From assembly GCA_029939545.1 (NCBI GenBank), contig JAOZSS010000097.1, positions 1 through 8,652 on the forward strand: DNA of 8,652 nt, written 5' to 3'. Below are positions 1 to 6,266 of this stretch, piece by piece. The notes under the pieces are model-generated. The model was not told where the DNA came from, did not search any database, and worked only from the letters and a program-made list of their open reading frames with translations. Made by a program: the position numbers and the translations under genes. Position 1 is the stretch's first letter. The number at the start of each line of letters is the position of its first letter. This stretch comes from Kiritimatiellia bacterium. Lineage in GTDB: Bacteria; Verrucomicrobiota; Kiritimatiellia; UBA8416; JABMPJ01.

Positions 1-34
1 TTCCATGACTCTCCAAGTTTTGGCAGCGGGAGGA

Positions 35-55
35 GCTAACCGCCCACCCCGTTTC
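35..55 (+). repeat. Left copy of a 21-bp inverted repeat
   Basis: Positions 35-55 begin GCTAACCGCCCACCCC and end GTTTC. They match the reverse complement of 1803-1823 at all 21 bases; allowing one mismatch, the match extends to 23 bases (35-57 against 1801-1823). The two copies bracket the topoisomerase remnant and the ATPase gene. Just inside this copy the topoisomerase-like reading frame begins. It could be a terminal repeat of a mobile unit or a dispersed intergenic repeat that happens to occur twice. Confidence 0.75.
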
Positions 56-68
56 CCTAAATACCCAC

Positions 69-272
69 AGATTATTCAGAAGAGCCTTAAAGGATGGCAT
101 CACGCCCTTCATTCAGAAGTTCATACGCCGCGACGGCAAACGCTTCGACGCCCGCCTTAAGCTGGAGGAATCGGGCAAGGCCGGGTTCGATTTCACGCCC
201 AACGAGACGCCACGGATGTGCAAACAGAAGCAATCGCACTCTGTCTGCACATCTGTTGTGCAAACTAAGTGA
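69..272 (+). pseudogene. Remnant of a DNA topoisomerase (type IA/topoisomerase III-like) C-terminal domain
   Basis: One plus-strand frame (codons from 69, stop TGA at 270-272) has no start of its own and reads LKDGITPFIQKFIRRDGK followed by RFDARLKLEESGKAGFDF (about 87-194). This fits the Toprim-associated C-terminal repeat found at the end of bacterial topoisomerase III-like proteins: G-x-T-x-x-I-x-x-F, then K/R-x-G-K-x-F-x-A-x-L-x-L, then G-K-x-x-F-x-F. Nothing topoisomerase-like is visible before about 69, where the 21-bp repeat copy sits, so the rest of the gene appears lost. The last 18 or so codons overlap the tandem operator-like repeats at 218-297 and do not resemble the family. No function is expected. 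The assignment rests on a roughly 40-residue pattern. Confidence 0.5.
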
Positions 273-297
273 TTGACACTCTGTTTGCATATCTATA
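218..297 (+). repeat. Two 40-bp tandem repeats with inverted GTGCAAAC/GTTTGCAC arms (putative operator)
   Basis: Units 218-257 and 258-297 align without gaps at about 28 of 40 positions. Each opens with GTGCAAAC (218-225, 258-265) and carries the inverted arm GTCTGCAC (243-250) or GTTTGCAT (283-290) 25 bases later, after a shared CACTCTGT. The four arms therefore alternate in orientation at regular spacing. The last arm lies between the -35 and -10 boxes of the putative ATPase promoter, the usual position for repressor binding. No DNA-binding protein is identified. The ATPase itself carries a winged-helix-like segment and is one candidate. Confidence 0.6.
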
Positions 298-300
298 AAT
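273..300 (+). promoter_or_regulatory. Putative sigma-70-type promoter for the ATPase gene
   Basis: TTGACA (273-278) matches the -35 consensus. TATAAA (294-299), or the overlapping ATAAAT, serves as the -10 with a spacer of 15-16 bases. Transcription would start at about 305-309, at or just before the ATG at 310. No Shine-Dalgarno motif precedes that ATG, so a leaderless or near-leaderless mRNA is suggested. The region is clearly more AT-rich than the flanking coding sequence. Confidence 0.55.
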
Positions 301-309
301 TAACCCATT

Positions 310-1719
310 ATGTTTGTAGGCAGAAAACACGAAATATCCCTCATCCGGGAACGCCTTGCGGACCAGGCAAAAGCACAGATGATTGTGCTCTACGGTCGAC
401 GGCGTGTCGGCAAATCCACACTCATTCGCGAAGCGGTGAAAAGAGAGGTCCGCGTACTCTACTTCGAGGGCATTGAAGGCGAGAACACACAGATTCAAAT
501 CAGCCAGTTCCTCGATGACCTCGCACATCAAACTGGACGCGTCCGACTGAGCGCAACAACATGGCGTGAGGTGTTCAAGGGACTCGGCGAAATTGTCGAG
601 ACTGGCCGATGGGTGCTGGTCTTCGATGAATTGCCATGGATGGGCGCGGGAAGAACGGCCATTGTTTCGCAGCTGAAACTCTACTGGGACCGCTGGATCC
701 GCAATCCACAGATCGCCCTCTTTCTCTGCGGCTCAGTCGCCAGCTTCATGGTGCGCCATGTGGTGCATTCAAAAGCACTCCACAATCGCAAGACGCTTGA
801 AATGTGCCTATCCCCATTGTCGCCAAGAGAAGCTGGTTGCTTCATCAACAGACGAAGTCATCGCGAGAAGGCCCTGCTCTACATGACACTGGGAGGAGTG
901 CCCAAGTACCTGGAACAGGTCGATGCGCGGCGTTCGATCGAGAAGAACCTGAACCGGTTGTGCTTCAGTGCCGACGGCTTCTTTTTGACCGAATACGAGA
1001 CGCTGTTCAAAGAGCAATTCCGAAGCCTCAAAGTATACGAGTCGATCGTCGCATCCCTGGCCACGTCGTCGGCGAGCCTGAGCGAATTGGGCAAGCGTAT
1101 TGGTGTGTCGCGGGGCGGGGGCTTTGGCGAGCAACTGCAGAATCTGGTGAGAGCCCAGTTCGTCTGCGAGTACAAGCCGGTCAGGATCGGCAATGCGACA
1201 GGGGCACGAACACGCCTGTACAAGCTGACTGATCCGTTTCTGCTCTTCTATTTCCGATATATCCATGACAACCGCGATCTGATCGGCCGGAACCGATACG
1301 GTGAGAACCTGTTCCGCAGCATCGTCGGCCCATCGCTTAACCAGTATTGCGGCCTGGCTTTTGAGCGCCTCGGTGAAGCATCAATCAATTGCATCCTTGA
1401 GCTGATGGAACTGCAACTCGTTGACATCAAACAAATGGGAACCTACTTCCGCCAAACCAGAACACTTGGCTCAGGACTCCAGATCGACTGGCTTGTCGTA
1501 CGACACGACGGCGTCTGGAATCTGCTGGAGTTCAAGTACGAGGGCAGGCCGGCGGGGCTGGATGTCATGCGCCAGGTTCAAGAGAAGATACGCCGCCTGA
1601 ACCCACCGGATAATATCTCAGTCGAGCCAGTCCTCGTCTCAGCCCATGGCTGCACGAAGGCACTGCAAGCCACGGGATTTTTCCAGCGCACCATTACCCT
1701 CGCTGACCTAATGTCATAG
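310..1719 (+). CDS. AAA-type ATPase with C-terminal DUF234/PD-(D/E)XK-like domain
   Basis: This 469-residue protein starts MFVGRKHE, the usual beginning of this ATPase family, which fixes the start even though no ribosome binding site is visible. Walker A is GRRRVGKST (residues 29-37). Walker B is WVLVFDELPWM, with D106 and E107. A sensor-like strand LFLCGSVASFM follows at about 136-146. A winged-helix-like segment spans about 242-300, then comes the family linker LYKLTDPF (303-310). The C-terminal part carries D393 in QIDWLV and E407-F-K409 in LLEFKYEG, matching the D...ExK core of PD-(D/E)XK nuclease folds as described for DUF234. All key residues are present and the length is normal, so the gene looks intact. 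Members are widespread in archaea and bacteria and are often found in mobile or defence-rich regions, but their substrate is unclear. The gene stands alone, lies inside a pair of inverted repeats and has its own promoter. DNA binding or cleavage is an inference. Confidence 0.9.
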   Translation: MFVGRKHEISLIRERLADQAKAQMIVLYGRRRVGKSTLIREAVKREVRVLYFEGIEGENTQIQISQFLDDLAHQTGRVRLSATTWREVFKGLGEIVETGRWVLVFDELPWMGAGRTAIVSQLKLYWDRWIRNPQIALFLCGSVASFMVRHVVHSKALHNRKTLEMCLSPLSPREAGCFINRRSHREKALLYMTLGGVPKYLEQVDARRSIEKNLNRLCFSADGFFLTEYETLFKEQFRSLKVYESIVASLATSSASLSELGKRIGVSRGGGFGEQLQNLVRAQFVCEYKPVRIGNATGARTRLYKLTDPFLLFYFRYIHDNRDLIGRNRYGENLFRSIVGPSLNQYCGLAFERLGEASINCILELMELQLVDIKQMGTYFRQTRTLGSGLQIDWLVVRHDGVWNLLEFKYEGRPAGLDVMRQVQEKIRRLNPPDNISVEPVLVSAHGCTKALQATGFFQRTITLADLMS

Positions 1720-1802
1720 AGGATGCCAGCCGAAATGCCGCGACTGCACGCCCATGCACGCTGTTCCAGTCCAAAGACCTCGCAAACAGCATGTAATTGG
1801 GT

Positions 1803-1823
1803 GAAACGGGGTGGGCGGTTAGC
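1803..1823 (-). repeat. Right copy of the 21-bp inverted repeat
   Basis: This is the reverse complement of 35-55, without mismatches over 21 bases. It lies 84 bases after the ATPase stop codon. On the minus strand both copies can be read in a frame giving LTAHPVS, which is simply a consequence of the shared DNA. The unit bounded by the two copies is about 1.79 kb. No target-site duplication was recognised by eye next to the two outer ends. Confidence 0.75.
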
Positions 1824-1863
1824 GTGACGACGGTTCCAAATTTCACATTCTTCGAGTTGCCTG

Positions 1864-1883
1864 CGGGAAGCCCCAGCTTCCCG
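1864..1883. repeat. Perfect 8-bp stem hairpin (CGGGAAGC / GCTTCCCG)
   Basis: CGGGAAGC (1864-1871), a CCCA loop and GCTTCCCG (1876-1883) form a GC-rich stem about 145 bases after the ATPase stop. No run of T follows on the plus strand, so a classical intrinsic terminator is not supported. A REP-like extragenic palindrome is possible. A degenerate sequence of similar type (GGAAGCTGAAGCT) lies near 2078-2090. Confidence 0.5.
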
Positions 1884-2335
1884 TTCTGAATGCATCTTGA
1901 AAACACGACTGTCGACAGCAAAAGCCAGCTCTGAGATCGAAGGAAAGGGTTCTTTTTGTCCATCAATCCCTTTACGGATACCTATGCCCATGGGGTCTGA
2001 ATTGTCGCATTTCTGTGGTGAAAATCCCGCCCTTCAAGCTGACTTCTCTATGGGTGTAACCGGCCATCGGCGTCAGGGAAGCTGAAGCTCTACCTCGTCT
2101 CCCACACCCTCAGCCCATGCCGACTCAGGTAGATCGGGATCTGTCGCACGCCGTTATCCAGCGCCTCTATCTCACGGATCATTCTCCGCTTCACGCTGGG
2201 CGATGTGCCGCTCAGGATTGTCAATGACCCGCCCTCCCATCCCGCACCCTTCTTCATAGGGCAACGTCGCGAGAATCGAGCTGCGCTTCTGCAATGTCCG
2301 CGACAGATAAAAGTCGATTCGGCATTATCGCCGCT

Positions 2336-5317
2336 ATGCAAATAACATTTACATGTTCGAACTGTGAGTCGAGTTTTGTCGCGGATGCGGGTGACGCGGG
2401 CTCTCAGGTGGAGTGTTCTGAATGCGGCGCCACCCTTACCGTACCCCGCAAGGGGCCGGGCCCCGGCACGACTGTGGGCGGCTTTGAGATCAAGCGGATG
2501 CTGGGCAAGGGCGGGATGGGCGAAGTGTATCTGGCCCGACAGATTTCCATGGACCGCGACATCGCGCTGAAGATCCTGCCTTCGAGTATTACAGCCCAGC
2601 CGGATGTGGTGGACCGTTTTCTGCGGGAAGTCCGGATGGCAGCCAAGCTCGATCATCCGAACATTGTCACGGCTCACGAGGCCGGCGAGGACGGCGGCGT
2701 CTACTACATGGCCATGGCTTATATCAACGGCGAAGGTTTGGATGAAAAGCTGAAGCGGGATGGCGCGATGTCTGAACAGGCGGCGCTGAAGTTGATCCGG
2801 AAAGTTGCCGCTGGCTTGGATTATGCATGGGAAAAGCATCACATTCTGCATCGGGACATCAAGCCCGCCAACGTCATGCTGGATGAAGATGGTGAGCCGC
2901 GGCTGACGGACATGGGGTTGTCTAAGAGTACAGATGATGTGGGCGGCATGACGATGTCGGGTACGGTGATGGGAACGCCCAACTACATGAGCCCGGAACA
3001 GGCCGAGGGCAAAAGTGAAATGGATTTCAGGTCCGACATCTATTCGCTGGGTGCGACCCTGTATCACATGCTGGCCGGCAAGATGCCGTTTGAAGGCACC
3101 AGTGTCATGGACACGTTGCGCAAGCAGATCTCCGAGTCATTGCCCGATCCACGCGAGTCGAACCCGGATGTCTCGGAGGCGTGTGTGTCGCTGCTGGAAA
3201 TTATGCTGGCGAAAAGCCCGGATGGACGGCATCCATCGTGGAATGCACTGATAGCTGACATTAATGCGGTGCTGGGCGGGCATCCGCTGTCACAGGCTGC
3301 GCCAGCAGCATCTATATTGCTGCGAGCCGACGCAGCAAGAAAGGGACATGGGGACCGCAAGATCGTTGTGGGGCAGTCCACGATCGCGAAACTGCATAAC
3401 GTGTCGCACCAGGCTGCGGAACATAAGTCTCCGAAATCGAAAGCTTCGCTCGTTGCCGCGGCTGTTGTCGGGGTATTTGTAGTGGTCGCGGGTATCGTGG
3501 TTCTTGTGGGGGCAAAGAGCGGCAAGAAGTCGGCGGCTCCCCCCGCTGTGTCGTCCGAGGTTGAAATCGCTCAACGGGAGCAGGCGGCTGAAGACGCCGC
3601 GCGGCGGCAGGAGGCGGAAGCCGCAGCCAAAAAGCGGAAGGCGAAGGAAGAAACAGCACGGCTGCTGGCGGCCGAAGAGGCGGCAAAGAAGCGTAAGGCG
3701 CAGGAGACAGCGAGGAAGGAAGGCATCAGCCGCGTACTGGTTGAACTGAAGAGCAAAGCAGAGACACTCGGCACCCAGGGCAAGGTCGACGAAGCGAAAG
3801 CACTGCTGAAGAATTACTCCGGATTGTATGCCGCCGAAACGGCTGCCGAGCGGGCGAAGTTGGTCAAGACTCACGAAGAAGCAGCGGCGACCGCTGCCGT
3901 CAGCGAACGGGTCGCCGAAGAAAGACTGACGCAGTTGCGGGAAGTGATTGCCGACCACCTGTTGAAGCATGATTTTGCCGCCGCCCGGCGGGCCGTGGAC
4001 GAAGCCGACGAGGAAGTTTCGGTACGATCCCGGAAAGGCTGGAAAGAGATCAAGGACCTGACAGAGAAAGCCTCTCAAATGCCCTCTATCATTCTGGCGG
4101 CGTACAAGTCGCACAAGGGAAAGGATACTACAGTCTATTTCAGGAAAGGGATGGAGAAGCTGCGGATAACCCAGGCAGGCCCTGAGGGCGTGATGGCCAA
4201 GAGATCAATCGTGACCCAGGGAAAAGTGGTTGGCTCGTCTGCCCGCAGCTTCGGCTACCGGGATCTGAGTGTGCGTGAAAAGATGATCCGCCTGGGGAAA
4301 GAGCAAACGCCAGAGAAGGACATCATGCGTGGCCTGCTGGCCTGGGAGTCGAAACGGCCGGAAGCGGCTGAGAAGTTGTTTGTCCGGTCGGACAGCGAAC
4401 TGGGCCGGATATTGAACGAGCGTATGGCACAGTTGCTCATGCAGCAGAAAGATGCGGTAGTAGCGGGCAAGAAAGCACGGCGTGAAGCCGTAGCCGCCAG
4501 AGCGTTCCAGGAATTGCTCGCGGCCGCGGGCTTGGCCAAGGCGGAGAAGAATCCGGAGAAACTAAAGTTGGTCGTTCGCAAGAAACGATTCACGGAAAGC
4601 GAGATCGCGAGGGCGGGGAAATGCCTGAAAAGTTTCCGGCAACAGCATGCGGACACCGATTACGCCGGAGACTACGCTGCGGTACTGGACACATTCGCCA
4701 GGATCAGGCCGAATATGCCGCTGTACGTGACACAGGATGTGCTGGATGCAGCGTTGGCAAGGCTCCAAAAGGCTAATCCCGGGAGCGTCTCATGGAAGGA
4801 AGCCAAGATTGAAGAGGACGGAATCGTACTTGATTTCAGTGGGCAAGGAATGTTGATCGATATTTCCGCTCTACATGGCTTACCCATCAAGTCCCTGAAC
4901 CTGAATTTAACTGCTGTCAAAGACCTCACGCCACTACAGGGCATGCCTCTGACCCGTCTGGAACTGATGTACCTTAACTCTGCGCAACATGACCTATCTC
5001 CTCTAAGTGGAATGCCCCTGAGAAGGTTGGGTCTCCGATCTCGTGGCGCGAATGGGCCTAGAGCGCTCAATCTGCGTCCACTTCAAGGCATGTCACTCGA
5101 GCACCTGGACCTAAGCGGAGACAACGGGAGCGCTGGAGATCTGTCACCGCTCCTGGGAATGCCCCTGAAACATCTAAACCTACAGTTCTGGCGTGGGCTA
5201 CACGATATATCGCCACTGGAAAACATGCCTTTGGAGTATCTGAACATCGTGAGGACAGGCGTCAAAGACATCACCCCGATTCAAGGCTCGAAGACTCTGA
5301 AGCAACTTGTCAGATGA
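2336..5317 (+). CDS. Membrane Ser/Thr protein kinase: zinc ribbon, kinase, TM, coiled coil, leucine-rich repeats
   Basis: This 993-residue Hanks-type kinase begins with a zinc ribbon (C7-x2-C10, C27-x2-C30). The kinase domain (about 50-330) has the glycine loop GKGGMGEVY (57-65), K79 in IALKIL, helix-C E98, HRDIKPAN (172-179), DMG (192-194) in place of DFG, and MSPE ending the activation segment at E221. All catalytic residues are present. One hydrophobic helix (371-393) anchors the protein; kinase inside and C-terminus outside is the usual topology. A Lys/Glu/Ala-rich coiled coil follows (about 408-464), then a compact domain (about 583-701), a helical part and seven leucine-rich repeats (842-993). 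The start at 2336 is preferred because related proteins begin just before the first CxxC; an in-frame ATG at 2294 would add 14 residues. Neither has a clear ribosome binding site. The architecture suggests transmembrane signalling. Ligand and substrates are unknown, and no partner gene is adjacent. Confidence 0.9.
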   Translation: MQITFTCSNCESSFVADAGDAGSQVECSECGATLTVPRKGPGPGTTVGGFEIKRMLGKGGMGEVYLARQISMDRDIALKILPSSITAQPDVVDRFLREVRMAAKLDHPNIVTAHEAGEDGGVYYMAMAYINGEGLDEKLKRDGAMSEQAALKLIRKVAAGLDYAWEKHHILHRDIKPANVMLDEDGEPRLTDMGLSKSTDDVGGMTMSGTVMGTPNYMSPEQAEGKSEMDFRSDIYSLGATLYHMLAGKMPFEGTSVMDTLRKQISESLPDPRESNPDVSEACVSLLEIMLAKSPDGRHPSWNALIADINAVLGGHPLSQAAPAASILLRADAARKGHGDRKIVVGQSTIAKLHNVSHQAAEHKSPKSKASLVAAAVVGVFVVVAGIVVLVGAKSGKKSAAPPAVSSEVEIAQREQAAEDAARRQEAEAAAKKRKAKEETARLLAAEEAAKKRKAQETARKEGISRVLVELKSKAETLGTQGKVDEAKALLKNYSGLYAAETAAERAKLVKTHEEAAATAAVSERVAEERLTQLREVIADHLLKHDFAAARRAVDEADEEVSVRSRKGWKEIKDLTEKASQMPSIILAAYKSHKGKDTTVYFRKGMEKLRITQAGPEGVMAKRSIVTQGKVVGSSARSFGYRDLSVREKMIRLGKEQTPEKDIMRGLLAWESKRPEAAEKLFVRSDSELGRILNERMAQLLMQQKDAVVAGKKARREAVAARAFQELLAAAGLAKAEKNPEKLKLVVRKKRFTESEIARAGKCLKSFRQQHADTDYAGDYAAVLDTFARIRPNMPLYVTQDVLDAALARLQKANPGSVSWKEAKIEEDGIVLDFSGQGMLIDISALHGLPIKSLNLNLTAVKDLTPLQGMPLTRLELMYLNSAQHDLSPLSGMPLRRLGLRSRGANGPRALNLRPLQGMSLEHLDLSGDNGSAGDLSPLLGMPLKHLNLQFWRGLHDISPLENMPLEYLNIVRTGVKDITPIQGSKTLKQLVR
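4859..5314 (+). repeat. Seven in-gene leucine-rich repeats of the D(L/I)(S/T)PLxGMPLxxLxL type
   Basis: Repeats of about 21-26 residues open with DISALHGLP, DLTPLQGMP, DLSPLSGMP, NLRPLQGMS, DLSPLLGMP, DISPLENMP and DITPIQG, ending at the kinase C-terminus. Five of the seven carry PL followed shortly by MP or MS and a LxxLxL strand. Lengths vary because of inserts after the strand in repeats 3 and 4. Such repeats normally form a curved protein-binding surface. They are predicted to lie on the far side of the membrane from the kinase domain. Confidence 0.8.
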
Positions 5318-5372
5318 TGTTTGGCGGGGATTTTCTCTTTATGAAATTCTGCGGCCAATATTGCTTGGCTGT

Positions 5373-5405
5373 GCAGACAACAGGTTTACTCTTGTCTGCT
5401 AGAAT
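5373..5405 (+). promoter_or_regulatory. Putative abiE promoter with overlapping operator palindrome
   Basis: GCAGACAA (5373-5380) and TTGTCTGC (5392-5399) form a perfect 8-bp inverted repeat with an 11-base centre. The right arm runs into TGCTAGAAT (5397-5405), an extended -10 element (TG-n-TAGAAT), with no good -35 at the right distance. AbiEi antitoxins are known to repress their own operons by binding inverted repeats in the promoter, so this palindrome is the natural candidate. The leader to the antitoxin ATG would be about 70 bases. Confidence 0.5.
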
Positions 5406-5472
5406 AGTCTGTGGGTATACTTGTGTTGAAGGAAATAAACACCGTGCGATTGACATGTTTATTGGCTACAAT

Positions 5473-5476
5473 GGAG
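5473..5476 (+). promoter_or_regulatory. Ribosome binding site of the AbiEi-like gene
   Basis: GGAG lies seven bases before the ATG at 5484. It supports that start over the ATG at 5411, which opens a different, non-homologous frame. Confidence 0.7.
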
Positions 5477-5483
5477 ATGAACC

Positions 5484-6266
5484 ATGAGTATACAAACACA
5501 GGGGAAACTCAACCGGCTGCTTCAGTCGATACCGAGTGCCACCGTTGTAACATCAAGGCATCTGACTGGACTGGGGGTGTCTCCTCAGCTTGCGAAGAAG
5601 TATGTTCAGAATGGCTGGCTCACCAGCTTCGGAACGGGCGCGTTTGCACGTGCCGGTGACGCTCCAGACTGGCTGGGGGGATTGTATGCCTTGCAGTCGC
5701 AACTTGGATTGACGGCACATGTAGCTGCGGTTAGTGCGCTGGAGCTACAGGGACGTGCGCATTTCGTGCCTCTTGGACAAGGAAGACGTGTGACGCTTGT
5801 TAGTGATCGAAGAGAGAATTTGCCGAAGTGGTTCACGGTATATCCTTGGACGGCCGGTTTGCACCACCGCTGCCTCACGCTTTTCCATCAACTGCCCGAT
5901 CAGGCTACCTTGGCATTCAATTGCGGGACGTTCTCGGTACACATCTCTTCACCAGAGCGCGCCATCATAGAGGAGATGTGTCTGGCCCGCGGCAACAATG
6001 ACATCGAGCACGCTGTCATGCTCATGAATGGGCTCTCGACTCTCAGACCCAGTGTCGTGCAGCCACTGCTCATGAGCTGTACCTCTGTTAAGGCCAAGCG
6101 GTTTTTTCTGTGGGCGGCCAAAGCCGCCCAGCACACATGGCTGGAACGTGTGGACGTCCGCTCGGTGGACTTGGGCTCGGGGAAGCGACAACTCTACACT
6201 GGTGGAATCTTCGATCCGGAGTATCTAATCACGGTGCCACAAGGGGAGGAGTTACCCAATGTTTGA
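5484..6266 (+). CDS. abiEi: AbiEi-like antitoxin and transcriptional repressor (type IV toxin-antitoxin)
   Basis: This 260-residue protein has the AbiEi layout. An N-terminal winged-helix segment (about residues 15-60) contains the family pattern LTGLGVS...YVQNGWL...GTGAFARAG. The larger C-terminal antitoxin domain has the usual series LGLTAHVAAVSALELQG, VTLVSD, FSVHISSPERAIIEEM and a C-terminal DPEYLITVP. In characterised AbiE systems this protein counters AbiEii without binding it and represses the operon. The ATG overlaps no upstream gene and has a good GGAG site. The stop overlaps the next start by 8 bases, indicating translational coupling with the toxin gene. The frame is intact and of normal length. 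Confidence in the family is high; activity against this particular toxin is inferred from the pairing. Confidence 0.88.
   Translation: MSIQTQGKLNRLLQSIPSATVVTSRHLTGLGVSPQLAKKYVQNGWLTSFGTGAFARAGDAPDWLGGLYALQSQLGLTAHVAAVSALELQGRAHFVPLGQGRRVTLVSDRRENLPKWFTVYPWTAGLHHRCLTLFHQLPDQATLAFNCGTFSVHISSPERAIIEEMCLARGNNDIEHAVMLMNGLSTLRPSVVQPLLMSCTSVKAKRFFLWAAKAAQHTWLERVDVRSVDLGSGKRQLYTGGIFDPEYLITVPQGEELPNV
6243..6251 (+). promoter_or_regulatory. Strong ribosome binding site of the AbiEii-like gene
   Basis: GGGGAGGAG lies inside the end of the antitoxin gene, seven bases before the ATG at 6259. It fixes that start and implies that the toxin frame is, or recently was, efficiently translated. Confidence 0.75.

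Larger units (their letters stand above)
1720..2335. other. 616-bp intergenic stretch without a convincing gene
   Basis: No frame on either strand has a recognisable domain, a good ribosome binding site and a plausible start together. It holds the right inverted-repeat copy (1803-1823), a perfect hairpin (1864-1883) and a degenerate GGAAGCTGAAGCT palindrome near 2078-2090. A 55-codon minus-strand frame (2090-2257, stop TAG at 2090-2092) could be the end of a decayed gene but has no visible ribosome binding site. The ATPase has no obvious U-tract terminator here, and no clear promoter for the kinase was found. Confidence 0.5.

Noticed and set aside
35..1823. Integron gene cassette with attC site
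   Set aside because: GGTTAGCG near 1817-1824 recalls an attC core, but no complete R''-L''...L'-R' palindrome lies at one place and the two copies are inverted 1.7 kb apart.
1578..1991. Minus-strand frames across the ATPase 3' end and the right repeat
   Set aside because: They have no family resemblance and overlap the ATPase nuclease-like motif; the LTAHPVS resemblance between the two repeat copies is explained by the repeated DNA itself.
2090..2257. 55-codon minus-strand frame ending IPIYLSRHGLRVWETR
   Set aside because: The C-terminal half looks protein-like, but there is no ribosome binding site, no recognised family and no conserved partner. It may be the tail of a decayed gene, so it is noted only within the intergenic entry.
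2090..3067. Long minus-strand open frame under the kinase N-terminus
   Set aside because: It is antisense to clear kinase motifs, rich in His/Arg as expected for a shadow frame, and has no domain.
5354..5369. GCCAA-N6-TTGGC hairpin after the kinase as a terminator
   Set aside because: The stem has only five pairs plus a possible G-U pair, is not GC-rich and is not followed by a T-run.
5450..5472. TTGACA ... TACAAT as an abiE promoter
   Set aside because: The boxes are good but the spacer is only 11 bases, too short for sigma-70; TACAAT also abuts the ribosome binding site.
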